From assembly GCA_026419775.2 (NCBI GenBank), contig JAOPGA020001669.1:1-24598 (forward strand): a stretch of DNA of 24,598 nucleotides. The letters are read 5' to 3'. The notes under the pieces were generated by a model. It was not told where the DNA came from, ran no database searches, and saw only the letters and a program-made list of their open reading frames with translations. This DNA comes from Acrasis kona. Lineage: Eukaryota; Heterolobosea; Eutetramitea; Acrasida; Acrasidae. The position numbers were made by a program, and so were the translations under genes. Of this stretch, positions 10,983 to 18,545 are shown piece by piece; the stretch's first letter is position 1; each line of letters starts with the position of its first letter.

Positions 10983-11218
10983 ATAAATGATACAATAAAT
11001 AGTTTTATTTTCTTCTACTCTTGATCTTGTTTGGTTCATTATGGATACGGTCATATGCTGAAAGTTGTTTTAACCTTGTTGTCGGGTTGGAATCTTGGGG
11101 GGGAATATTTTACACAAGGACGTCAGCTTTACAAGATCCTTTTATTTTCAGCCAAAGGACATGGTGTTCCTAATTTAAACATTTAAAATAATTATCCAAA
11201 CTCAAACATTATTGAAAA

Positions 11219-11569
11219 ATGAAAGAAGACAAGAAGGAGCTAGTATTTATTAACATGGATTTTAGATCCCTCCCCAAGCAAGTCAAGTCAAGAAAAATTG
11301 ACGTGAGCGAGGAGCAAATAACCCAATGCATGCACTTACCACAGAATGAGGCCTGCAAGGTTCTCTCTATCTCCTTATCCACACTTAAGAGAAGGTTCTA
11401 TGAGCTTAATTGCGGAAAATGGGGAAGCAACAAACACATTATTAAACAAAGCAAGACAGTGGAGAAGAGTAAATTAGATATTTCATACATTACATGCAAG
11501 CACGATGGTGAAAGCCTGTCACATGTAAATTGTGGTATAGATTGGCTGAACAATGCTCTTCGAGAATAA
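11219..11569 (+). CDS. small RWP-RK-like transcription factor
   Basis: 116 residues, intronless. Residues ~33-68 (ITQCMHLPQNEACKVLSISL, STLKRRFYELNCGKW) match the RWP-RK core: a hydrophobic helix with LP-x-x-EA, then a vs-x-x-x-LK-x-R helix and an x-x-G-x-x-W turn. The name-giving RWPYRK is reduced to GKWGSNK, so only the Trp and a Lys remain. RWP-RK factors bind DNA in green algae, plants and slime moulds, in nitrogen responses or gamete fate. This one is very short and lacks PB1 or other partner domains. It could be a minimal DNA-binding protein or a diverged copy. The N-terminus is basic. The call rests on the motif only. Confidence 0.6.
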   Translation: MKEDKKELVFINMDFRSLPKQVKSRKIDVSEEQITQCMHLPQNEACKVLSISLSTLKRRFYELNCGKWGSNKHIIKQSKTVEKSKLDISYITCKHDGESLSHVNCGIDWLNNALRE

Positions 11570-11857
11570 AAACCAATACACAGTGTACAAATAAATGGAG
11601 GAATGCAACAATTCCAGACGGTATCCTCGTTAGTTAATTTTAAATTTAACAATTATATAATTCCTTCCAAACTGGGCCTCCGACAATATTCTATCACCTT
11701 TAATCAGACCTTGCGGGTGAATTAGCAAAGAAATCGGATTTATTGATCTCAAATGCCGACAAGCTAAATATATGAGTAACGGTTGGCGCACAATTGATTG
11801 GACTAAACTCTCAATAATAGTTTTTGAAGGCTTTTTTGTATACCCATATCATCGCCA
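11570..11857. other. intergenic region
   Basis: 288 bp between same-strand genes. The first part is a 3' flank with AATAAA close to the RWP-RK stop; the rest is AT-rich leader for the next gene. I see no gene or repeat. Confidence 0.4.
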
Positions 11858-12407
11858 ATGAACACACCTCCAACATTAATACCAGACCTTACTCCAACAC
11901 CCCTACTTCTTCAACTCCCGCTTCTACCCCCACAAACGCCAATGCATGCACCTACACAAAGGACAGACTTAAAGACACAAAGGTGAACTTTAAAGAAGAC
12001 TTGGGGCATTTGATTGTAGAGAAGTCTCGTGCAAGAAAAGTTCATCTACGATATCGGAATATATTTTAGTAACTTCGCCAAGAGAAAACAACAAGACAGA
12101 CCCAGAAACAACGACGCTAAACAAAAAACTGCATGTACAATGTTATGACGAAGCTATTTATATAAACTTGGTTCCTTCGGTGCACAACCAATTGCCCTCA
12201 AAGCTAATGCCAAGCGTATTGTTTCCAAGATGCTTGTTTTTTCTATCACTCAGGAGAATTGTTGAAACACAAGAAACTCGATTTATAAATAATGCTGTAA
12301 TGAGAATGTTGAAGGGTGAAGACAGTATAGTTACAAATCTCAACAAACCTCTTGAGTCCCCCAGTGAGTATTACCCAAAGAGTGACGAGAGCAACTTTTA
12401 TACTTGA
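11858..12407 (+). CDS. orphan protein, two exons
   Basis: Exon 1 (11858-11982) encodes a Pro/Leu/Thr-rich start (MNTPPTLIPDLTPTPLLLQL). A 37-nt intron (11983-12019, GTGAAC..TGTAG) joins it in phase to exon 2 (12020-12407), giving 170 residues ending in TGA. Exon 2 reads ...SEYILVTSPRENN..., a short hydrophobic stretch (LMPSVLFPRCLFFLSL) and an acidic Ser/Tyr-rich tail. I do not recognise it. Support comes from the long exon 2 frame, the intron length typical of this genome and matching phase; coding status is likely but not certain. It sits between the RWP-RK gene and a debris zone. Confidence 0.5.
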
Positions 12408-12502
12408 AAGTAGATAGCAAAGAGTACAGATGTGTTTCCCAACCTTAACTTTCACCGATCAAATGAAGAATAGTTTAAGGACTAAGCTGATTAATCATGG
12501 TA

Positions 12503-12523
12503 ACCACTAAAAATTTTAGTGGT
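12503..12523. repeat. perfect 21-bp palindrome ACCACTAAAA-A-TTTTAGTGGT
   Basis: Ten-base arms with a single central A. A related AAAATTTT core with GGTGG-like flanks (CCACCGAAAATTTTCCC, around 12531-12547) lies just downstream, so this may be two diverged copies of one terminal repeat, as at a MITE end. No matching second end was found in the window. Confidence 0.6.
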
Positions 12524-12556
12524 CATCACCCCACCGAAAATTTTCCCTATTAGAAA

Positions 12557-12751
12557 ATGAATCAAGTAGCGAATCAAGCAATGAGGGGAGCACCCAATAA
12601 TACAGCCATGAACATACCATAATTGATATTGACCAAGAAATCGAGCTAGAGGAGGCAGCAGCGCAAACATCTGGCCGACAAAAAAAATACATTGAGGGAG
12701 ATGCTGGAAAGGGTGAGAGCAGAACTTGATGAGCTGGAAAATCAGCAATAA
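12557..12751 (+). pseudogene. decayed C-terminal coding remnant with coiled coil
   Basis: Two plus-strand frames read sensibly end to end: an acidic/Ser-rich stretch ending DIDQEIELE, then in a shifted frame QQRKHLADKKNTLREMLERV and on to ELENQQ and a stop overlapping AATAAA. The second part is a clear amphipathic coiled coil. A stop and a one-base shift interrupt the whole, so it is broken, or the assembly is wrong here. Family unknown. A long antisense frame over the same bases (starting MMSSLEYSSEEEDD) is probably its shadow. Confidence 0.35.
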
Positions 12752-13039
12752 AATTATTTTCGTCCTATAGTCGTCTTCCTCTTCACTGCTGTACTCTAAA
12801 CTGCTCATCATTTTTAAAAGTTCCTCTTCTACACCCGATCTTACTTTTTCATCCGCATGACACTACTTTTCGTAGCGCAACGACATCATTCATTCATTTG
12901 AATCGATATTGGGTCACCTCTACTAATTGAACTTCGTAATTTAATCAATCGCAGTTTATTTTNGTACTTTTCGTACTACTTTTTACAACTACTTTTTAAC
13001 CAGCTCCGAAGCAGTACTTTGTAACTTCGAAAGTAGCAG

Positions 13040-13171
13040 AATTTGGTGTTTTGTAGTACTTTCAAAATCACGGGCGTGGCGTCGTTTGTATTGGCCACCA
13101 TTGACGAGAACCAACACCCTCCAGATGGACACCTAAAGGAGTGGTATGCGGATGATCTGTATGATTATTAA
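13040..13171 (+). other. candidate terminal exon or coding fragment
   Basis: A 44-codon open stretch that follows a possible acceptor (GTAGCAG) and reads ...TGVASFVLATIDENQHPPDG.. then ..EWYADDLYDY and TAA. It looks protein-like but has no start codon, and I could not place an upstream exon; it may be the end of a lost gene. Family not recognised. Confidence 0.25.
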
Positions 13172-13185
13172 ACAACACATGACTT

Positions 13186-13791
13186 TTATTCTTCTAACTT
13201 CTCTTGCATGTCATCCTTACGCATCTTATCATGGAATAAAGAGATGTTTTTATCACGTAAGTATTTTTTAACGTCGGGATAATGGTCTAGTGTCAAGATA
13301 TTGGTATGATTTCCGCTTTGGGTGCGGAAGGTTGTGGGTTCGATTCCCGCTTGTCCCCGTTTTAATACTTCCTCTGGTAATTTATGTCATTTAGTGAAGC
13401 AGTTTATAACGCTATGACATGACCCAGCGAATAATACCTTATAGAGTAAGAATACTGCAAAAAAGTAGAGTAGTGAGAAGCGAACAATCTCCTCTGGAGA
13501 AGAATTAATTATGTTGTTGTTGTTGAGTATTATTAGTTGACATGTGGCGATGCTTTGATGTACCTAATTTTCATAATGTCTTGGATTATTTGCATCTTGA
13601 ATGCCGAGGTTTCGACTTGCTTGTTTAATGTGTCGACGATTTTTCCCTGTTAGATCACCGTCCTAGTCGTTGATGTCTCCTTTAATTAGATCCCTTGTGT
13701 CCTCTGGTGGTAATTCAAGATCCTTGTAGTAGTGGAAGATGAATTTTACTGCTTCTTCAAAGTCGAAATTGGATTGGGTGTTTTGTGCCAT
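13186..13791 (-). pseudogene. relict minus-strand reading frame spanning tRNA-Pro
   Basis: One minus-strand frame begins at ATG 13791 (MAQNTQSNFDFEEAVKFIFH, then YYKDLELPPEDTRDLIKGDI) and continues in the same phase with protein-like text (LTGKNRRHIKQASRNLGIQD) to an end ...KKYLRDKNISLFHDKMRKDD.. overlapping AATAAA. About three in-frame stops interrupt it. The first 42 codons could also be a microprotein on their own. tRNA-Pro lies inside it in antisense, and the tRNA part of the frame is meaningless as protein. The 5' end overlaps the start of the KH protein gene on the other strand. Family unknown. Confidence 0.35.
13276..13358 (+). tRNA. tRNA-Pro(UGG) with an 11-nt D-loop insertion
   Basis: Acceptor GGGATAA pairs with TTGTCCC, discriminator C. 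Anticodon arm TCCGC-TTTGGGT-GCGGA gives anticodon UGG; T arm GTGGG-TTCGATT-CCCGC. The D region reads GGTCTAGT, then GTCAAGATATT, then GGTATGATT. Deleting 11 bases gives the normal eukaryotic GGTCTAGTGGTATGATT. The insert contains AGAT, which pairs with the 5' D-strand GTCT better than the normal 3' strand does. TTTT follows at 13360-13363 as terminator. Confidence 0.93.
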
Positions 13792-15397
13792 TATTAATCT
13801 CAGTTTTCTGCTTTCAGTCGGAATGCTTTTTGTTTTCATAACCTCTGAGTACCTTACTGATCAGCAATATCACTTCCCTGACTTGAACTGTCGTCATGAT
13901 TTTCGGAAATTGTCAACAGTTGACTTCAAAATGATGCAATCAATCACGAGTTGGGGAGGCAAAGTATGGAAGTTTCTTTTATCAACAGTGGTGGGGGTGC
14001 TCATAATCTTAATTATTAAGTTCCTCGGGGAACAAGAAGTTGATGAAGATACGAGCACAGAGACTTTTTCGTTCAAACGTAGATTTAAACCACGCAATAA
14101 AAAACAAACATCCCAAAGGGCAAGAATATTGGTGCCAGAACTTTCTGTAAAGTACATTATTGGTAAAAAGGGTGCCACAATCAACGATATTGCAAAGCTC
14201 AGTGGCGTGAGGAAAATAACAATGATTCGTGGTACTAAATCATTGGGATCTCACCTGGATATAATTTATACAAACGTGCAGCAGCTCTTAAAGGCCTCTG
14301 AGATGATTAGAGAAAAGATTATCGTGTCTTCGAGGCACTTTATTGATGTTAAAGAAAACCATATTGTATTGTTGCCCAACAAAAATCATCCAAATTGTAA
14401 TCTTCTTGGTGTTTTGTTTAACAACTCCTCCAATCTGAATAATTCTTTTATATCTTATTGTACTTCTTCTGTTGCATCTAACGTTCAGAATGTTAATCTT
14501 GTCGACGAAAAGCAATTTTCTTCAGGTCAATATGGAGGGATCAACACTCTAATAAGATATGGCACCGATGATGTAATCCACACCATGCTCCAAAGAGTTG
14601 CAACATATATTTGCTCTCATTACAATAAGAACTTGGACTGCCCTGATACAGCGCACCCTATTCTTACTTGTGAATTTGGAAGACTTAACATGGCTTCGTG
14701 CTCATATACAAATGAAATGCACTTGGCTGAGCTTTTGTCTTGTAATGTAGGTAGGGACAAACAAATCACTACCTCTTTTTCTCATCAAACGAGTCTGAAC
14801 ATTGCTCAACTCAAGTCGAAGTTTCTACAAAATTCTGCAAATCTTCAAGAAATGGTGCGCATTGAATTTGTTGATGTTTTAAAATCCAAAAAATGTACTT
14901 TGGAAATGAATGTAATAGACAACAATTTAGTCTTCCACGCGCTTAGCGAGTCAGTATCAAAATATTGCAAAATTGCATTTGTAGATTGCTGTCACGATCC
15001 AACTGATCCAATTCGTAATGATTTTCAAATACAATTTTATTCAAGAATCACCAGTTTTACTAATCTTGACTCTCACATCTCACTTTTCATATCATCTTTG
15101 CGTTGGTATGAGGACAAAGGATTAGTGACTGATGATTGTTTATTAGACAATTTAAACGTCATAATAGATAGAGTAACATATGTGAAGGAAGAGCGGTATA
15201 GTCTTCAAGATGAAGACAATTTTCTTGTTGTAATAACTCATAATAGACGGCTCTATAAAGATGATTATGGTTATTCAGTTCATGTTCAAATCAAAGACAA
15301 CACACCAGATTTATATAAATACGATGTAGACAATTTAACGCGACACTTAAAGAGTAAATTGTTCTCCAAAGCTCTTGCAATTTCCACCCTCAAGTAA
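13739..15397 (+). CDS. membrane-anchored KH-domain protein
   Basis: 552 residues from the first ATG, intronless. Hydrophobic segments lie at about 13-35 and 77-96 (WKFLLSTVVGVLIILIIKFL), followed by an acidic then very basic linker (FKRRFKPRNKK) and a KH-type RNA-binding domain at about 127-190: RILVPELSVKYIIGKKGATI with the GKKG loop at 142-145. The remaining ~350 residues show no motif I recognise. Anchor + KH recalls the layout of mitochondrial-surface RNA tethers such as AKAP1, but I see no Tudor domain or kinase-anchoring helix, so this is only an analogy. The start is uncertain: the first ~17 codons overlap a relict gene on the other strand, and Met30 or Met65 would keep the second anchor. 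AATAAA lies soon after the stop. Confidence 0.72.
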   Translation: MNFTASSKSKLDWVFCAIINLSFLLSVGMLFVFITSEYLTDQQYHFPDLNCRHDFRKLSTVDFKMMQSITSWGGKVWKFLLSTVVGVLIILIIKFLGEQEVDEDTSTETFSFKRRFKPRNKKQTSQRARILVPELSVKYIIGKKGATINDIAKLSGVRKITMIRGTKSLGSHLDIIYTNVQQLLKASEMIREKIIVSSRHFIDVKENHIVLLPNKNHPNCNLLGVLFNNSSNLNNSFISYCTSSVASNVQNVNLVDEKQFSSGQYGGINTLIRYGTDDVIHTMLQRVATYICSHYNKNLDCPDTAHPILTCEFGRLNMASCSYTNEMHLAELLSCNVGRDKQITTSFSHQTSLNIAQLKSKFLQNSANLQEMVRIEFVDVLKSKKCTLEMNVIDNNLVFHALSESVSKYCKIAFVDCCHDPTDPIRNDFQIQFYSRITSFTNLDSHISLFISSLRWYEDKGLVTDDCLLDNLNVIIDRVTYVKEERYSLQDEDNFLVVITHNRRLYKDDYGYSVHVQIKDNTPDLYKYDVDNLTRHLKSKLFSKALAISTLK

Positions 15398-15620
15398 ATC
15401 TATTTACTACCATTTAATGTTTCGATTTGAAAAATAAAAATTTATAATTTATTTAATTAAAAGTTACTTGGTATTGTTACATTTTGCATCTTCTTACGAA
15501 GAGACTAATTAAAAAACAAGACTGGAAGACGTTCATGGTGATTCTGAAATGAGAAAAATAAGCGATGAGTGTTGTTGGTACGAAATAAAATAATCTTTGT
15601 AAAAAAGGAGTTGACTAGAG
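15398..15620. other. intergenic spacer
   Basis: 223 AT-rich bases between two same-strand genes. AATAAA near 15433 serves the KH gene; a GTAAAAAAGGAG run precedes the next ATG. Nothing else is seen. Confidence 0.4.
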
Positions 15621-16922
15621 ATGTTCTTTCTCAACAGGTTGTCGAGGATTTATAAAAGTAACAAATCATTAAAATTTCTTCGGTTATGCTTTAGAAGCAG
15701 ATTTTATTACGTTCTCACAATAGTAATAACAGCATGGGCCATTTATAGTTCTTACCTCATCCGTACCTATGATTATGAAGCGGAATCTATACTATATTGT
15801 TATGGCCAAAGTTCAATAGAAGAATTTTGTTTCGACAAACCACGTTGTTATAATCAAACACTCTTAAGGCAGTGCATGGACAACAAGAGCACAGAGCTTA
15901 GACATGTGAAACCTTGCTGCTACCGTAGTTTAAGAAACAAAATCAACAAGTTGGATATCATTTATGCAATTTTATTGTTAGTTTTAGTTTTTGAATGTGT
16001 TCTGCGTTTCATATCCTACCCTAGGTTTGATCCGATTTATGATTTGGTAATCATTGGGTCAGATTGTATTTTGTCATTACCTGCTGTAATAGAAGGTGAT
16101 TATTCATACTTTGGTATTGCATTACCTCTTCGGATTGGGTTTTTCATTGCCGATGTGGAGGCCATTAAACCGATCCTTTATAAAATGTCGGTTGCTGTAC
16201 CACCAATGGTTTATATTGGTATGTTGTTTACGGTTGTCATGTACGTACTTGGCGCCTTGTCATATATTTTCTTTGGTCCTGAACGAAACCATAACTGCGA
16301 GCCATGCGAAAAGTACTTTTCAAGCTTACAAAAAAGCACTCTTACAATGCTTCAGGTGAGCATGTTCCAGAGTTGGAGCGATGTAACCGATGATTTGATC
16401 GCAGATCCATCTTTGACCGAAACATCTGTTGTTTTATTTTTTTATAGTACCGTCAGCATGACTACATTAATTCTATTTAATCTCTTCTATGCACTTGTAA
16501 CAGAAACACTAATGAACTGGAAAGGCGTTAATGTGCCACCTGACGCATCCACTTCCTTTCTCAATAGAGTGTTCATGTCCTTCATGTTTCAATTCTTTGA
16601 AATGTTTCTAAGCAGTGAAGATCGTAAAAAATTTGAAGAGTGTGAAGCCTCAAATAACCTTTCTACTCTCAAGTTTTGGATTTTTGTCAACAGCATCAAA
16701 CGTTATGTTAGAAATTTGTTCAAAAATTGCTTTGCAACTTTAGACAACGACACCGATTTGAGTTATGCCACCAACGACAGCGAGAGTACAATAACTGAGC
16801 CTGTGACTGCTAGTGATATGCCTAAGAGTACGTTAGCCGAACTTATACGCGTTGCAAAACAAATTGAAAACAGAGTACAATACATTGAAGAGGCATTGGA
16901 TAAACAAGAAAAGAAAATGTAA
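15621..16922 (+). CDS. single-domain voltage-gated cation-channel homologue with degenerate S4 and filter
   Basis: 433 residues, intronless. S1 is at ~30-47, then a six-Cys loop (C60, C70, C76, C85, C99, C100), S2 ~111-131, S3 ~139-156, S4 ~164-188, S5 ~194-218, P-loop ~231-256 and S6 ~268-297. The P-loop STLTMLQVSMFQSWSD aligns with the bacterial sodium-channel TLFQVVTLESW filter, but the selectivity Glu is Gln250. S4 (ALPLRIGFFIADVEAIKPIL) has one Arg and one Lys instead of a regular arginine ladder and also has two acidic residues, so strong voltage sensing is unlikely. A C-terminal coiled coil (LIRVAKQIENRVQYIEEALD) fits tetramer assembly, as in bacterial Nav channels. It may be a leak-type or regulatory subunit. 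Family by pattern; ion selectivity unknown. Confidence 0.8.
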   Translation: MFFLNRLSRIYKSNKSLKFLRLCFRSRFYYVLTIVITAWAIYSSYLIRTYDYEAESILYCYGQSSIEEFCFDKPRCYNQTLLRQCMDNKSTELRHVKPCCYRSLRNKINKLDIIYAILLLVLVFECVLRFISYPRFDPIYDLVIIGSDCILSLPAVIEGDYSYFGIALPLRIGFFIADVEAIKPILYKMSVAVPPMVYIGMLFTVVMYVLGALSYIFFGPERNHNCEPCEKYFSSLQKSTLTMLQVSMFQSWSDVTDDLIADPSLTETSVVLFFYSTVSMTTLILFNLFYALVTETLMNWKGVNVPPDASTSFLNRVFMSFMFQFFEMFLSSEDRKKFEECEASNNLSTLKFWIFVNSIKRYVRNLFKNCFATLDNDTDLSYATNDSESTITEPVTASDMPKSTLAELIRVAKQIENRVQYIEEALDKQEKKM

Positions 16923-17039
16923 TGTGCATCAAAAATTTTGATGCTTCTGATTGATGAGGATTCTCTTGAGATTTGAGCTGCCGTAAAACATGAATTGTGC
17001 AATAGACGTACAAAGTATATTATAAAAATCTCTTTTTAT

Positions 17040-17531
17040 TTACATTGTTCTTGTTCTTTTTATAAATGGTTTTTTTGTTTTCATTTTATAGTACTCTGTT
17101 TTGTATTTACAGTATAGGTGAACGTACTGTGGGTACATCTCTATTATTTTTTTAGGGTCAGCAACAACTATTTTGTTGTTGATGTTAATAAATATTCCTA
17201 TATCCCCTGTTGACATCATGTCTGGCGGTAAAACGTCAATCTTGTTTCGATACCTCCTAATCATTGGTACAAAGCTAAATGGCGACAAAATCCTAATATA
17301 CTTATTCTTCCCAATTATGGATTGGTACCATGTAATGATGTATTCAGATAAATGATAATAGTTGCTTATTACTCTGTTAATCCTATCCAAGTCAAACCCT
17401 TGGGCGTCATCATCCACAAAATGTACGTGATCCATGACCGGTGTGACTAGTCCCGCAAATCTGACATCCTCAAGAAATGAATCGGGTATATTGCTCGCAT
17501 TGTATTGCAGTACTGAACCTGGACTTAGCAT
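17040..17531 (-). CDS. orphan protein, 163 aa
   Basis: Intronless minus-strand frame from MLSPGSVLQYNASNIPDSFL to a basic tail (KTKKPFIKRTRTM). It contains a DHVHFVDDDAQGFDLDRINR segment and an IGIFININNKIVVADPKKII segment that looks like two beta strands. No signal peptide or membrane segment. I do not recognise it. It is convergent with the channel gene (118 bp between stops). Composition matches its neighbours. Coding status rests on frame length and sensible amino-acid texture. Confidence 0.6.
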   Translation of the reverse strand: MLSPGSVLQYNASNIPDSFLEDVRFAGLVTPVMDHVHFVDDDAQGFDLDRINRVISNYYHLSEYIITWYQSIIGKNKYIRILSPFSFVPMIRRYRNKIDVLPPDMMSTGDIGIFININNKIVVADPKKIIEMYPQYVHLYCKYKTEYYKMKTKKPFIKRTRTM

Positions 17532-17897
17532 TCGTGACTTTCCACAATAAATTTATTCCAAGCTAAATAAAGAATTGAATCGTTTATTATAAAGATTAAT
17601 GTTATATTTAAACAGGTTACAATCAACCTTATCAAAAATGATGAGAACCCCGAATGTGGAATCCATATAGATGGATATGGCGCGATAGAATCTAGTACAC
17701 GTTGGTTTTACTAACGTTGTACACTCCTGACTATATTAAATTTGGAAATGATAATCCATAACTCATCTTCGGTAATTAAACTACCAAGATGGGCCGTGAT
17801 GTACAACTTACACTACATACTCTTAGAAGAATACTATTGGTCCACATCCAACATGGATTTTCTCATGGTCCAAATGGATAACAGAATAAAAAATTAA
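17532..17897. other. 366-bp intergenic region
   Basis: AT-rich. One 30-codon plus-strand frame starts at about 17789 (MGRDVQLTLHTLRRILLVHI) and ends just before the tRNA; it has no support beyond being open. No repeats or RNA genes seen here. A T-rich terminator for the minus-strand tRNA lies at its right end. Confidence 0.35.
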
Positions 17898-17982
17898 CGC
17901 CCACCGAGGGGCTCGAACCCTCGACCACAAGATTAAGAGTCTTGCGCTCTACCGAATACTCAAAAATCTGAGCTAGACGGGC
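17898..17982 (-). tRNA. tRNA-Lys(CUU) with a 12-nt D-loop insertion
   Basis: Minus strand. Acceptor GCCCGTC/GGTGGGC with discriminator G, anticodon arm CAAGA-CTCTTAA-TCTTG (anticodon CUU), T arm CGAGG-GTTCGAGC-CCTCG. The D region reads GCTCAG, then ATTTTTGAGTAT, then TCGGTAGAGC; without 12 bases it becomes the normal Lys D-arm. The insert contains GAGT, complementary (one G-U) to the D-stem GCTC, and shares the end GAGTATT-CGG with GAGCATT-CGG of the UUU copy. A run of six T follows on the minus strand. Confidence 0.94.
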
Positions 17983-18098
17983 TATGGTTTTCAAGCAACA
18001 TTTACGATGAACAGCGTTTATGATCAATTTCTATTAAATACAAAAAGTGTTCATTTAGAGTCACGATCAGGTATTGAAAAGATGGAACAATTTGCACG

Positions 18099-18361
18099 AT
18101 GACCAGACTGTCTCGTAACCTGGTTTTTGTCGATCAAACGTTTGGAGAAAGTCCAAATGTTATCGAACAATTAAATGCTGATTTCGAATTTTTCGTAACC
18201 GCCCTGACCGATCTTGGACATTGCGGAGAGGCCATCTTGAATCAATCTCCAAACTCGAGTATAAATTAATAAACATGCCCTCAAGTGATAAGAAACATGT
18301 TATCAAAGACCCCAGCATCATAGATGATTCAAATATAATGAGTGCTCTCATTCATTCATAA
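18099..18361 (+). CDS. small protein, unknown family
   Basis: The first frame, 18099-18258, encodes MTRLSRNLVFVDQTFGESPN, then VIEQLNADFEFFVTALTDLG and HCGEAILNQ, which reads as a compact helical protein. Unspliced it stops after 54 residues. A GTATAA..CAAAG intron of 50 nt (18259-18308) would join it in phase to exon 2 (18309-18361, ending NIMSALIHS) for 70 residues; this intron is longer than the genome's usual 35-42 nt, so splicing is uncertain. A separate 28-codon frame (MPSSDKKHVIKDPSII) overlaps the same end. Not recognised. Confidence 0.45.
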
Positions 18362-18545
18362 TAACCTTCTCGGTTCTTCAAGCTGGTATTGTGGCTTATC
18401 GCTCTTACATGAGAACTAAAGTCTGAAATTTACAATATTCAAATTTTGTTCATTTACGGACATCAATCACTATTGGGCTTCTAAGTAGCGCATAACAATT
18501 GATGTATGACAGGCGAAGTTGAAATATTTTCATTGAAAGTAGCAA

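Larger units (their letters stand above)
12408..13275. other. 868-bp debris zone with repeats and coding remnants, no intact gene
   Basis: Between the orphan gene and tRNA-Pro I find no intact gene. The zone holds a 21-bp palindrome, a decayed reading frame, at least six TACTTT motifs (one inverted) between about 12840 and 13060, one N base (12963) and a possible terminal exon. This is the look of mobile-element or gene debris. Confidence 0.5.

Noticed and set aside
12491-12811. 106-residue minus-strand frame starting MMSSLEYSSEEEDD
   Set aside because: Most of it is the antisense of a coiled-coil remnant on the plus strand; the rest is hydrophobic shadow text. The first 18 codons could be a lost exon but nothing supports it.
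13276-13358. Protein-coding frame across the antisense of tRNA-Pro
   Set aside because: Antisense tRNA frames are often open because of their base composition; this text (GIEPTTFRTQSG) is a familiar tRNA artefact.
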